A stretch of 64,000 nucleotides of DNA from an uncultured Planctomycetales bacterium (GTDB taxonomy: Bacteria; Planctomycetota; Planctomycetia; Pirellulales; Thermoguttaceae), in contig CALARR010000213.1 of assembly GCA_937889015.1 (NCBI GenBank), positions 6,171 through 70,170 on the forward strand. The letters are read 5' to 3'. The notes beneath the pieces are model-generated. The model made no database searches. It was not told the origin of the DNA and was given only the letters and a program-made list of their open reading frames with translations. Below, one piece after another: positions 17,983-26,367 of this stretch; position 1 is the stretch's first letter; each line of letters begins with the position of its first letter. The position numbers and the translations under genes were made by a program.

Positions 17983-18009
17983 GAAGCCCGCACCCAAGAG
18001 GCGGGCTTC
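17983..18009 (+). terminator. Terminator-like hairpin after the CPBP protease
   Basis: A 9-bp perfect stem, GAAGCCCGC (17983-17991) with GCGGGCTTC (18001-18009), and a 9-nt loop. It follows the protease stop by 42 bp. No long T-run follows, so efficiency is uncertain. Confidence 0.6.
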
Positions 18010-19020
18010 TCAAGCGGATTGTATTGAGGGAGAGGCGCTACGCCGAACTCGGTGACCTGCTGCCCTTGTGTTATTCTGGAGCCAGCGGTCTGACCCGGTG
18101 TATCGGCCCTTCCTCTCGGCCGGCCAGCCATAGGAAGTCTATCACGGGACCGGCCACTTGGCAACGATTTACCGCTCCGGATTTCTGTGATTTACGGCGG
18201 CCCGCAAGACGGTGGCCATTTCCGGTTAGTATAGGATGGGTGAGAATTCTGATGCGCGCCCAAGATGCCTTGGTCCCGCAGCCGCCGAAGGGGCATTGAC
18301 AATGCGGGACTCGTGGGTCCGTGTCACGGTTTGCGCGTTGGGTGGCATGCGGCTGATTGTGGACACTTCCTGGAAACGGGCATCGCGCCGCAAGCGGCCT
18401 GAATGGCGATGCGATCTGCGCGCCCGGCAGGCGCGCGCCAATCGCGCCCAGCTCGCGTGGATTACGCAGCATCCAGGCCGTCCGAGGCACAACTCGCGCT
18501 GACAACTGACTGCGACTCTGTCAGCCGCCGCCGATCGGCCAAGAAACGAGAAAGCTCGCCTCGTGGAAACGAAGCGAGCTTTCTCCGAACTTAAACAAGG
18601 GTTACGGGACAAACTTGAAAGACAACCGCTGAGAACGAGGAGCGGACCAATCCCACTCCTCACACAAAACCATCCGGCGGTTCTAGCATGCTGCCCTCCC
18701 TTTTCGTGGTCCGAATTCGGGAAGATCGGCTGCCCTCACAGCAGCCAAGGGTATCTTACTTCGAACACCTCGCAAGATCAAGTCCGAGATAGCGAAGATC
18801 GGGAAGAGATGCGGGCAGAAATACCCTGTTTTTGGCGTTCAAGACGGCACAGGCAATGCTTGCACAACACCCTCGGGGGATGCGAGAATGCGATTTCAAA
18901 GCCACGTCCCCTCCTCGGTCGGGCACTGGACTCTGCCGTAAGCGGCCGCACCTGTCCCGAGAGAGGTTGCGGACTGGCCCGTGTGCTCCTTCTTCTCACA
19001 TCCAACGAGGTCCACTTCTC
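18010..19020. other. Long gene-free stretch with one strong hairpin
   Basis: About 1 kb without a gene I can support. Small open frames on both strands have no ribosome-binding site and no recognisable sequence. The stretch contains CATTGACAATG (18294-18304), shared with 8731-8741, and a strong 12-bp hairpin at 18548-18585. tmRNA, SRP RNA and RNase P RNA hallmarks were looked for by eye and not found. Confidence 0.55.
18548..18585. terminator. Strong 12-bp hairpin, possible terminator
   Basis: GAGAAAGCTCGC (18548-18559) pairs perfectly with GCGAGCTTTCTC (18574-18585) across a 14-nt loop. No protein gene lies immediately before it on either strand, so it may end an untranslated transcript or be an isolated palindrome. 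Confidence 0.5.
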
Positions 19021-20451
19021 ATGGGTCGCCCCCACAAGCCATCCGCAAAGCAGTGTCCGAAAACGTCGCGTGTCCACCGGCCGTGGCTTCTGTCGCTCGC
19101 ATTCCTGGCCAGCGCTTGGCCCATCGCGTCGGCCTCCGCGGCGGACCCCAAGCCGAACATCATTTTCATCCTGGCCGATGACCTGGGCTATGGCGACCTG
19201 GGATGCTTCGGCCAGAAGCACATCCAGACGCCGCACATCGATCGCCTGGCGCAACAGGGCACGCGCTTCACCGATGCCTATGCGGGCGCGTCGGTCTGCG
19301 CCCCGTCGCGCTGCGTGCTGATGACCGGAAAGCATCTCGGCCACGCGCGCGTGCGCGGCAACGCGGGCAGCGTGGGCGGTGTGGGTGGTGAACGCCGCGT
19401 GCCGTTGGAGCCGGAAGACATCACCGTGGCCGAGGTCCTCAAGCAAGCGGGCTATGCTACTGGTATCACCGGCAAATGGGGCCTGGGCGAACCGGACACG
19501 GCCGGCATCCCGAACCGGCAGGGCTTCGACCAGTGGTTCGGTTATCTCAACCAGAAGCATGCCCACGACTATTATCCCGAGTACCTGTGGCGCAATCAGG
19601 AGAAGGTGACGCTGGAAGGCAATCTGCACGGCCAGCAGAAGCAGTACTCGCACGACCTGTGTGCTGAGTTCGCCTTGGACTTTGTGCGGCAGCATCGTTC
19701 GCAGCCCTTCTTTCTCTATGCCGCCTGGACCTTGCCGCACGGCAAGTACATGATCCCCAGCACCGAGCCTTATTCGAACCGCGATTGGCCGGAAGACTAC
19801 AAGGTACACGCGGCCATGGTCACGCGTCTGGACCACCACGTCGGCCAGTTGATGGCTCTGCTCAAGGAATTGGGTCTGGATGAGAAGACGATCGTCTTCT
19901 TCTGTTCGGACAACGGCGCCGTGCTGCGGCGCGACGGTGTGTTGGACAGCGCCGGCCCGTGGCGCGGCACCAAGGGCACCTCGTACGAAGGCGGACTGCG
20001 CACGCCGATGATCGTGCGCTGGCCAGGCCAGGTACCGGTTGGCCGAGTCGATGCCACGGCCTGGTCCTTCGCCGATTTCTTGCCCACCGCCGCGGAGTTG
20101 GCCGGTGCGCCCGTCCCGGCCGGAGTGGATGGCGTGAGCGTGCTGCCGACCCTGCTCGGCAAGCCCCAGGATCTGCGAGAACGGATGCTTTACTGGGAGC
20201 AACATTCCGGAGGCTATCAGCAGGCCGTGCGTTGGGGACCGTGGAAGGCAATCCACTTCGCCAAGAGCAAGAAAAAGGACGCCCAAAGCGAGTTGTACGA
20301 TCTGCGAACCGATCCGGCGGAGGCGAAAAACGTGGCCGCCGAGCATCCCGAGGTCCTGCAGAAGATGCTCCAGTTCATGCAGTCGGCGCACACCGAGTCG
20401 GCCAACTGGCCGACCGCCGGGGCAGAGCCCCCAAAGCCGTCGCGCCAATAG
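19021..20451 (+). CDS. Exported sulfatase (formylglycine-dependent, family S1)
   Basis: A 476-residue arylsulfatase-fold enzyme. A signal peptide covers about 1-41, with a basic n-region and a hydrophobic core ending S-A-S-A-A. The metal site L-A-D-D is at 51-54. The sulfatase signature C-A-P-S-R is at 93-97 with M-T-G-K after it, so Cys93 is the formylglycine site. Also seen are T-G-K-W-G-L-G, F-F-C-S-D-N-G and K-G-T-S-Y-E-G-G-L-R-T-P. It differs enough from the sulfatase at 15471 to suggest another substrate. The start is the ATG at 19021, with GAGG upstream; a 63-codon extension in frame is rejected because it would precede the signal peptide. Confidence 0.93.
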   Translation: MGRPHKPSAKQCPKTSRVHRPWLLSLAFLASAWPIASASAADPKPNIIFILADDLGYGDLGCFGQKHIQTPHIDRLAQQGTRFTDAYAGASVCAPSRCVLMTGKHLGHARVRGNAGSVGGVGGERRVPLEPEDITVAEVLKQAGYATGITGKWGLGEPDTAGIPNRQGFDQWFGYLNQKHAHDYYPEYLWRNQEKVTLEGNLHGQQKQYSHDLCAEFALDFVRQHRSQPFFLYAAWTLPHGKYMIPSTEPYSNRDWPEDYKVHAAMVTRLDHHVGQLMALLKELGLDEKTIVFFCSDNGAVLRRDGVLDSAGPWRGTKGTSYEGGLRTPMIVRWPGQVPVGRVDATAWSFADFLPTAAELAGAPVPAGVDGVSVLPTLLGKPQDLRERMLYWEQHSGGYQQAVRWGPWKAIHFAKSKKKDAQSELYDLRTDPAEAKNVAAEHPEVLQKMLQFMQSAHTESANWPTAGAEPPKPSRQ

Positions 20452-20526
20452 GGCATTGCGGGGGACTGTTCGCGTTTCGCGGTGGAAGACTATACTGAGT
20501 CGCTGTTGCGGAAGGTCCACACCGGG

Positions 20527-20584
20527 TCATCCTGAGCGCAGCGAAGGATCTCGAACCGGGCGGATCCTTCGCTGCTTCAGAATG
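20527..20584. repeat. TCATCCTGAGC-type palindromic repeat
   Basis: The left arm (20529-20550) ends GCAGCGAAGGATC, and the right arm (20563-20584) begins GATCCTTCGCTGC and ends CAGAATG. The arms pair almost fully over 22 bp around a 12-nt loop. Its left arm resembles the CATCCTGAGCGAAGCGAAGGATC repeat seen between genes in many bacterial phyla. It lies between the sulfatase and the DUF1559 gene and may also act as a terminator. Confidence 0.7.
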
Positions 20585-20659
20585 CCTGACCTCCGCGCGG
20601 CCTTCCGCAACAGACACTGCTGAGGACCTGCTCGCAGGAACCACCACAGGAGAAAGACC

Positions 20660-21550
20660 ATGCCGATCTTGTTCACCTGCCCTCACTGTGGAGCCCAAAC
20701 CAACGTCGACGATCGCTATGCCGGTCAGAGCGGGCCTTGCGCCCAGTGCGGGCGCACGATCACCGTGCCCCTGCCAGGCGCTATGCCTGGCCAGGGCGGC
20801 AGCAACAAGACCATCATCGTGCTTGCTGTCCTGGGCGGGGTGTTCTTCGTGCTGCTGGTGTGCGGGGGACTGCTGGCCGCCATGCTCCTGCCGGCGGTTA
20901 ACGCGGCGCGCGAGGCGGCACGCCGGGCACAGTGCACCAACAACCTGCGGCAGATCAGCGTGGCGATGATGCAGTACGAGATGACCCACGGCTGTTTGCC
21001 ACCGGCCTACACGGTCGACAAGCAGGGGCGTCGGCTGCACAGTTGGCGCATGTTGCTGTTGCCGTACCTCGACGAGAAGGCGTTGTACGACCAAGTCCGA
21101 TTCGATGAGGCCTGGGACAGTCCGCACAATCGGGCCCTGGCCGATATGATGCCGGCGGTCTACCGATGCTCGTCCAATCCGAAGGGAGCGCAGCGGCTAC
21201 AGGAGATGAACGAGACCTCGTACGTGGTCGTGGTGGGATCGCACACGGTATTTCCCGGCAAGCAAGGCCGGACTATGGCCGATATCCGCGATGGAATGAG
21301 CAACACCATTCTGCTGGTCGAGCAGCGCGCCGGCGTGAACTGGATGGAGCCCAAGGATCTGGAGTTCGACAGCATGAGCTTCCGCATCAACGACGCGAGC
21401 AAACCGGCAATTGGCAGTTGCCATCCGGGCGGGGCCAACGTGGCTTTTGCCGACGGCCATATCCAACGGCTTGACAACTCATTGGATGCCGAAGTTCTCA
21501 AGCTTCTGCTGATGGCCGACGACGGGAAGCCGGTACGCGTGCCGGAGTAG
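20660..21550 (+). CDS. DUF1559 protein with N-terminal zinc ribbon
   Basis: A 296-residue planctomycete protein. The N-terminus has a zinc ribbon, C-P-H-C-G at 7-11 and C-A-Q-C-G at about 27-31. A single membrane helix follows (about 50-73), then the DUF1559 region beginning L-P-A-V-N-A-A-R-E-A-A-R-R. It ends with the family signature H-P-G-G-A-N-V-A-F-A-D-G-H. Unlike most DUF1559 proteins it lacks a prepilin cleavage motif; the ribbon replaces it on the cytosolic side. The start is set by GGAGAAAG upstream of the ATG. Function is unknown. It follows a sulfatase but is not clearly co-transcribed, since a palindromic repeat lies between. Confidence 0.88.
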   Translation: MPILFTCPHCGAQTNVDDRYAGQSGPCAQCGRTITVPLPGAMPGQGGSNKTIIVLAVLGGVFFVLLVCGGLLAAMLLPAVNAAREAARRAQCTNNLRQISVAMMQYEMTHGCLPPAYTVDKQGRRLHSWRMLLLPYLDEKALYDQVRFDEAWDSPHNRALADMMPAVYRCSSNPKGAQRLQEMNETSYVVVVGSHTVFPGKQGRTMADIRDGMSNTILLVEQRAGVNWMEPKDLEFDSMSFRINDASKPAIGSCHPGGANVAFADGHIQRLDNSLDAEVLKLLLMADDGKPVRVPE

Positions 21551-21708
21551 GTTGGGGGCAGAGGGACAAAGGGGCAAGGGGCACAGGGGAGTTGGCCGCA
21601 ATTCGGGTTGGAGTGGCCGAGCGCTCGAACTGGGGTGCGTTCGGCTGGGCGCACAGCAAGATCTGAGGAAGTGGATCTGGGCAGAACGCGTCCCAGACGT
21701 CGGGACTG

Positions 21709-21900
21709 CTACGACGTGGCGGCCGGTTTTTCGGCGGCCTCTTTGGAGCGCTGATCCTTGATCTCTTCGCGCACTATGGCCAGCTCGTGCGGCGCTTCCA
21801 CACCGAGCCGCACGATGCCCGGACCCACACGAACGACCGTCACGGCGACGTTGTCGCCAATCAGGATTCGCTCGCCGACTTTTCGGGATAGCACGAGCAT
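21709..21900 (-). CDS. csrA: Carbon storage regulator CsrA
   Basis: A 63-residue RNA-binding protein that recognises GGA motifs in mRNA leaders and represses or activates translation. The signature M-L-V-L-S-R-K-V-G-E-R-I-L-I-G is complete. V-R-L-G-V-E-A-P and the R-E-E-I block, which carry the RNA-binding residues, follow. The C-terminus adds a short charged Ala-rich tail. Length and start are those of the family. In many bacteria csrA sits with flagellar genes, but none are seen here. The neighbours are a DUF1559 gene, convergent and 158 bp away, and a glycosyltransferase, divergent. Confidence 0.95.
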   Translation of the reverse strand: MLVLSRKVGERILIGDNVAVTVVRVGPGIVRLGVEAPHELAIVREEIKDQRSKEAAEKPAATS

Positions 21901-22475
21901 GGCCAGAACCTCAGCCGCCTGACAGGATCAAGCACGACAGAGGGCCTACGTGTCGGCGAAGACCGACGCCAGGCTCCGCGTGCTTGCGGTGCCCTTTCGC
22001 CTCGCGGCCCCGGGCCAACGATCGTCGCGAAGGGCAAAACGCCGCCAAGGCATCTCCGGCAACATAACCCCCGGCAACCCCTGACGCAAGTAGCCAGTTC
22101 GGCATTCCTCAGGATTTGCCCACTCGCGCGAAAGGTGGGTGGTTTGCGAAGAATATCGAGACTGTCTGTGTGGCTGGGACAATGCAGTCCACCCGACTTT
22201 CCCACATGCTCCCGCCAGGCATTCGTTTCGGACAACGACCAGCAAAGGGGGTGTCCAAGTGGATGCCGATGCCCAAGGGCCTGGCTGCGCCTGGCGATTT
22301 GGGGTCGCCACCTCCAACTGGAGGCTATACTTTTGGTATTCGGGGGGATGGGCGAACACCCCCCCTTTGTCACGGGGGTTGTGTGCGTCGACGGTGTTCG
22401 AGGCCGCGGTGCTGCGAGGCGTGCGGCCACCGCTCGACAGCTCGCGGCCCGATCCAAGAAGAGAGGCTGCTCAAC
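21901..22475. other. Divergent intergenic region, no gene seen
   Basis: This lies between csrA (leftward) and the GT2 gene (rightward). The frame of the GT2 gene stays open to 22116, but the extension is Arg/Gly/Pro-rich with no family similarity or ribosome-binding site, so I treat it as untranslated leader. Promoters must lie here, but none is obvious. Confidence 0.5.
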
Positions 22476-23324
22476 GTGACCGCGGAAACTCGACCCGACA
22501 ACGCGTCTGCGTCCTGTCCCCTGTGTGGCCAAGCCGTCGCTGGCGATTTGCCCCCTGGGCGCGAGCAGTTGATCCAGTGGCTGGGGCGTGGCGTGGCGCG
22601 GCGATTGGGCCTGTATCGCGTCCCCGACGACCTGTTGCTCTCGGTCGTGATCCCCGTCTACAACGAGGAGAAGACGCTGCAGGAAATCGTGGGCCGCGTG
22701 CGCGCCGTGCCGATCCGCAAAGAGATCATCCTGGTGGACGATGGCAGCAGCGATGGTACTTGGAACGTGCTCTCGGCCATGCAGGACCAGCCGGACGTGC
22801 GAGTCTTCCGCCACGATCGCAATCAAGGCAAAGGGGCGGCCATCCGCACCGGTTTCCAGCAGGTCCAAGGCACGGTGGTTGTCATCCAGGACGCCGACCT
22901 GGAATACGATCCAGCCGAGTATCCGCAGTTGATCCAGCCGATTGTCGAGGGGCTGGCGGACGTGGTGTTTGGCTCGCGGTTCGTGGCCGACGGCCCGCAT
23001 CGCGTACTGTATTTCTGGCACGCGGTGGCCAACCGGCTGTTGACCGCGCTTTCCAATATGTTCACCGGATTGAACTTGACGGACATGGAGACCTGCTACA
23101 AACTGTTCCGGCGCGAGGTGGTGGACGAGATCACCCCAACCCTGAAACAGAATCGTTTCGGCATCGAGCCGGAGCTGACGGCCAAGGTCGCGCGCCGCCG
23201 CTATCGCGTCTACGAATTGGGGATCAGCTATTCCGGTCGTACCTATGAAGAAGGCAAGAAGATCGGCTTTCGCGACGCTCTGAAGGCCTTCTGGTGCATC
23301 ATTCGCTACTGGAAGCTGGATTGA
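22476..23324 (+). CDS. Glycosyltransferase family 2 (dolichol-phosphate mannosyltransferase-like)
   Basis: A 282-residue GT-A-fold enzyme that transfers a sugar from a nucleotide donor, in this subgroup often to a polyprenyl phosphate. V-V-I-P-V-Y-N-E-E is at 57-65, V-D-D-G-S-S-D-G at 87-94 and the metal-binding D-A-D at 139-141. There are no C-terminal membrane helices. The N-terminus has a C-P-L-C pair at about 14-17, which is unusual and could be a degenerate zinc ribbon. I chose the GTG at 22476, with GAGAGG upstream. Its stop overlaps the start of the YqeG-like gene, so the two are translationally coupled, and they lead into the rfbB-rfbA genes. Confidence 0.87.
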   Translation: MTAETRPDNASASCPLCGQAVAGDLPPGREQLIQWLGRGVARRLGLYRVPDDLLLSVVIPVYNEEKTLQEIVGRVRAVPIRKEIILVDDGSSDGTWNVLSAMQDQPDVRVFRHDRNQGKGAAIRTGFQQVQGTVVVIQDADLEYDPAEYPQLIQPIVEGLADVVFGSRFVADGPHRVLYFWHAVANRLLTALSNMFTGLNLTDMETCYKLFRREVVDEITPTLKQNRFGIEPELTAKVARRRYRVYELGISYSGRTYEEGKKIGFRDALKAFWCIIRYWKLD

Positions 23325-23872
23325 TTCAATTCTTCACTCCACACCTGCTGGTTGAAAGCGTTCTGGACCTGACGCCCACGCGCCTGGCCGCTCTGGGGAT
23401 CGAGGCCCTGTTGTTGGACGTGGACTGTACCCTCAAGCGCTATCGCGAGACGAGTATTCCTGAGCCAGTCGCCGCGTGGCTGGCGGGGCTGCGCGCGGCG
23501 GGCATTGAGGCCTGTCTGGTTTCTAACGGTCGGGGGCCGCGCATCGGACAGTGCGCGCAACAGCTCGGCCTGCCGTTCGTCAGTCAGGCCTGCAAGCCCT
23601 TGCCCTTCGGCTGCCGAGCCGGGCAACGCAAGTTGGGCGTCAGTCCCCAACATACGGCGATGGTCGGCGACCAGGTCTTTGCCGACGTGGTGGCGGCGCG
23701 CCTGAGCGGTCTGCGGAGCATCCTCGTGCGTCCCATCCATCCGGAAGAAGAGCCTTGGTTCACGCGGCTGAAGCGGCCGATGGAGCGTTGGCTGGTGCGG
23801 GCCCTGGCCGCGCGAATTGCCCGCCTGAGCGACGATCCTCAGGACGTGAGCCAACGGGGCGCGACAGGTTGA
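23321..23872 (+). CDS. YqeG-like HAD-superfamily (IIIA) phosphatase
   Basis: A protein of about 183 residues in the HAD superfamily. Motif I appears as L-L-L-D-V-D-C-T-L, with motif II in V-S-N-G-R, Lys in A-C-K-P-L-P-F-G and motif III in M-V-G-D-Q-V-F-A-D. Relatives begin close to L-x-P-x-L-x-V-x-S-I, which favours the TTG at 23321. That TTG shares bases with the GT2 stop (TTGA) and has GGAAG just upstream. An in-frame ATG at 23294 is the alternative and would add 9 residues and a 31-nt overlap. The substrate is unknown; coupling to a glycosyltransferase hints at a sugar or polyprenyl phosphate. Confidence 0.82.
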   Translation: MIQFFTPHLLVESVLDLTPTRLAALGIEALLLDVDCTLKRYRETSIPEPVAAWLAGLRAAGIEACLVSNGRGPRIGQCAQQLGLPFVSQACKPLPFGCRAGQRKLGVSPQHTAMVGDQVFADVVAARLSGLRSILVRPIHPEEEPWFTRLKRPMERWLVRALAARIARLSDDPQDVSQRGATG

Positions 23873-23994
23873 CGCGGCGCAGCCGTGGATGCCGGAACCG
23901 GGGATCGCCGCCTTGACGCGCGGGGGGCGATTCATGAACAATGCGGGCTGTTATCCCAGCCGCAGCGGCGGATTCCCCAACCCAGAGCTTGCCC

Positions 23995-25068
23995 ATGCAG
24001 ACTGTGCTCGTGACCGGAGGAGCCGGGTTCATTGGCGTAAATTTCGTGCGCCAATGGCTGGCCGAAGAGCCAGGCCGGCTGGTGAACCTCGACAAGTTGA
24101 CCTATGCCGGCAACCTCGACTCCCTGGGCGAGGCCCTGAACAATCCGCGCCACGTGTTCATCGGCGGCGACATGGGCGACAGCCGGCTCGTGGGGGCGGT
24201 GCTCGACGAGTATCAACCGCAGACGATCGTGAATCTGGCCGCCGAGTCGCACGTCGACCGTTCGATCGACGCGCCCCTGGACTTTGTGCAGACGAACGTG
24301 GTGGGCACGTTCGGGCTGCTGGAGACGGTGCGCCGCTACTGGCTTCGGCTGGACGAGGAGCAGCGTCGCAGCTTCCGTTTCCTGCACGTCTCGACCGACG
24401 AGGTGTACGGCTCGCTGGGACCCCAGGGCAAGTTCACCGAAACCAGCCCTTATGCGCCCAACTCTCCCTATTCCGCCTCCAAGGCGGCCGGGGACCATTT
24501 CGTGCGAGCCTATCATCGCACCTACGGTCTGCCGGTCGTAACCACGGTCTGTGCCAACAATTTCGGTCCGTACCAGTTTCCTGAAAAGCTTATCCCGCTG
24601 ATGATCCTCAACGCCTTGGAGGGCCGGCCTCTGCCCCTGTACGGCGACGGCCGCCAGGTCCGCGACTGGGTCTATGTCGAAGACCATTGCCGGGCCTTGC
24701 GCGCCGCGTTGGCCGCGGGCGAGCCCGGCGCCGTGTATCACATCGGCGGTGATCAGGAGCGGACGAATCTGGAAGTGGTGCAGGCTATCTGCTCGCTGGT
24801 GGACTGGTTGTGTCCCGATTTGCCGCATCGACCTTGCTCCCAGTTGATCCGCTTTGTTGCCGACCGGCCGGGCCACGATCAGCGTTACGCCCTGGACTGG
24901 GAAAAGACCCGCCAGCAACTCGGCTGGCAGCCGCGCGACGACTTCCGCTCGGGATTGGAGCGCACGGTGCGCTGGTACCTGGAACGCGGCGACTGGGTGC
25001 AGCGTGTTTCGTCGGGCAAGTATCAGCGTGAACGTCTGGGGCTGGGCGAGCGCGGTGTCATCCCTTGA
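23995..25068 (+). CDS. rfbB: dTDP-glucose 4,6-dehydratase
   Basis: A 357-residue short-chain dehydrogenase-fold enzyme. It converts dTDP-glucose to dTDP-4-keto-6-deoxyglucose using tightly bound NAD. The NAD-binding G-G-A-G-F-I-G is at 8-14. The catalytic S-T-D-E is at 133-136 and Y-S-A-S-K at 159-163. N-F-G-P-Y-Q-F-P-E-K, L-Y-G-D-G-R-Q-V-R-D-W and R-P-G-H-D-x-R-Y-A-L are family blocks. The start is the ATG at 23995, immediately before the Rossmann strand; an upstream in-frame ATG at 23941 is rejected. It is followed 97 nt later by rfbA; genes for the last two dTDP-rhamnose steps are not in the window. Confidence 0.95.
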   Translation: MQTVLVTGGAGFIGVNFVRQWLAEEPGRLVNLDKLTYAGNLDSLGEALNNPRHVFIGGDMGDSRLVGAVLDEYQPQTIVNLAAESHVDRSIDAPLDFVQTNVVGTFGLLETVRRYWLRLDEEQRRSFRFLHVSTDEVYGSLGPQGKFTETSPYAPNSPYSASKAAGDHFVRAYHRTYGLPVVTTVCANNFGPYQFPEKLIPLMILNALEGRPLPLYGDGRQVRDWVYVEDHCRALRAALAAGEPGAVYHIGGDQERTNLEVVQAICSLVDWLCPDLPHRPCSQLIRFVADRPGHDQRYALDWEKTRQQLGWQPRDDFRSGLERTVRWYLERGDWVQRVSSGKYQRERLGLGERGVIP

Positions 25069-25165
25069 TTATTGGTGCCGGCGCAGTCAGTGATCGCAAT
25101 TCCGGGGCTCCCGCGGCCGCGGGACGATCAATGACAGCGCGGAGCTCCTTGGAGCAGAACACGAC

Positions 25166-26089
25166 ATGCAACAACACTGCAAGGGCATCATTCTCGCCGG
25201 CGGGGCCGGAACGCGCCTGTATCCGGCGACCAGGGCGGTCAGTAAGCAGCTCTTGCCGGTCTACGACAAGCCGATGGTCTACTATCCCTTGTCGACCCTG
25301 TTGCTGGCCGGGGTGCGCGAGATCCTGCTCATCTCCACGCCGGAGGATATCGGCCTGTTCGAGCGTCTGCTGGGCGACGGCCGTCAGTTGGGAATCCATA
25401 TCACCTACTGCGTGCAACCGCGTCCCGAGGGCCTGGCCCAGGCGTTCATTCTCGGCCGGGACTTCGTGGGCACGGATCACGTGACCCTCGTGTTGGGCGA
25501 CAACATTTTCTACGGCCAGGGCTTCCAGCGGATGCTCGTGCAGGCGGCAGCGCGGCAGCGCGGGGCCACGATCTTTGCCTGCAAGGTCAAGGATCCGCAA
25601 CGCTACGGCGTGCTGGAAATCGACGCCGACGGCCGGCCGCTGGGCATCGAGGAGAAACCGGCCCAACCCCGCTCCGATTTCGCCGTGACCGGCCTGTATT
25701 TCTACGACAACCGGGTGCTGCAAATCGCGGCCGGGCTGAAACCTTCGGCACGCGGCGAACTGGAAATCAGCGACGTGAACCGGGCCTATCTGGAACGCGG
25801 CGAACTGCACGTGGAACTGCTGGGACGCGGCTTCGCCTGGCTCGATACAGGTACGCACGAGTCCCTCTTGCAGGCCGCCAACTTCGTGGCCACGATCGAG
25901 CAGCGCCAGGGCCTGAAGATCGCCTGCATCGAGGAGATCGCCGTACGCAAAGGCTTCATCTCGCGCGAGCAGTTCGAACGCCTGGCGCACGAGCAACCCA
26001 ACCGATACGGGCAGTACATGCTGGATTTGCTGCGGAATCCGGCAGCCCTGATCCAAGGGGAACCATCCGGCCGGCTTCCAAGCGAATGA
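25166..26089 (+). CDS. rfbA: Glucose-1-phosphate thymidylyltransferase
   Basis: A 307-residue nucleotidyltransferase that joins dTTP and glucose-1-phosphate to give dTDP-glucose, the substrate of the preceding rfbB. The signature L-A-G-G-A-G-T-R-L-Y-P-A-T lies at the N-terminus, followed by S-K-Q-L-L-P-V-Y-D-K-P-M-V-Y-Y-P. L-G-D-N-I-F-Y-G and E-E-K-P are the metal and sugar contacts. Length is close to the usual 290 residues, with a slightly longer C-terminus. The start is set by GGAGCAG upstream of the ATG. A hairpin just after the stop probably ends the transcript. Confidence 0.96.
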   Translation: MQQHCKGIILAGGAGTRLYPATRAVSKQLLPVYDKPMVYYPLSTLLLAGVREILLISTPEDIGLFERLLGDGRQLGIHITYCVQPRPEGLAQAFILGRDFVGTDHVTLVLGDNIFYGQGFQRMLVQAAARQRGATIFACKVKDPQRYGVLEIDADGRPLGIEEKPAQPRSDFAVTGLYFYDNRVLQIAAGLKPSARGELEISDVNRAYLERGELHVELLGRGFAWLDTGTHESLLQAANFVATIEQRQGLKIACIEEIAVRKGFISREQFERLAHEQPNRYGQYMLDLLRNPAALIQGEPSGRLPSE

Positions 26090-26095
26090 TCCGGA

Positions 26096-26120
26096 CAGCA
26101 CACCCCCTTGGGTGGTGCTG
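26096..26120 (+). terminator. Hairpin after rfbA
   Basis: CAGCAC plus ACCC pairs with GGGT plus GGTGCTG, with one bulged base, 7 nt after the rfbA stop. No strong T-run follows, so this is a probable but weak intrinsic terminator. Confidence 0.45.
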
Positions 26121-26131
26121 CCTGGGCGAGG

Positions 26132-26160
26132 TTGACAAGCGTGCTAAAAGCGGTTGGAAT
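26132..26160 (+). promoter_or_regulatory. Candidate sigma-70-type promoter for the prepilin gene
   Basis: A perfect -35 box TTGACA (26132-26137) is followed, after a 17-bp spacer, by TGGAAT (26155-26160), which matches the -10 consensus at four of six positions. It lies about 210 bp upstream of the ATG at 26368 and just after the rfbA hairpin. Confidence 0.35.
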
Positions 26161-26367
26161 GGAGGGAGAGGAGGCCTGTGAGGCTGTCTTCCTGCCGGAG
26201 TTGCTGGGGGTTTTTGTCGCTCCCCGGGGCCGGCCGTAAGGCGCCCCCACACAACGCCTTCCACGACACGCGCCGCCTATCTCATCTGCAGTGTGTCGAC
26301 ACAGCGATCGGGCCAGCCAGTCGCGTAGGGCAAGGCGTAACGGATACAGTAGCGAGAGGAGTTTCCC

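Noticed and set aside
22116..22475. N-terminal extension of the GT2 gene
   Set aside because: The extra 120 codons are Arg/Gly/Pro/Cys-rich and precede the region where family similarity begins. The GTG at 22476 has its own ribosome-binding site.
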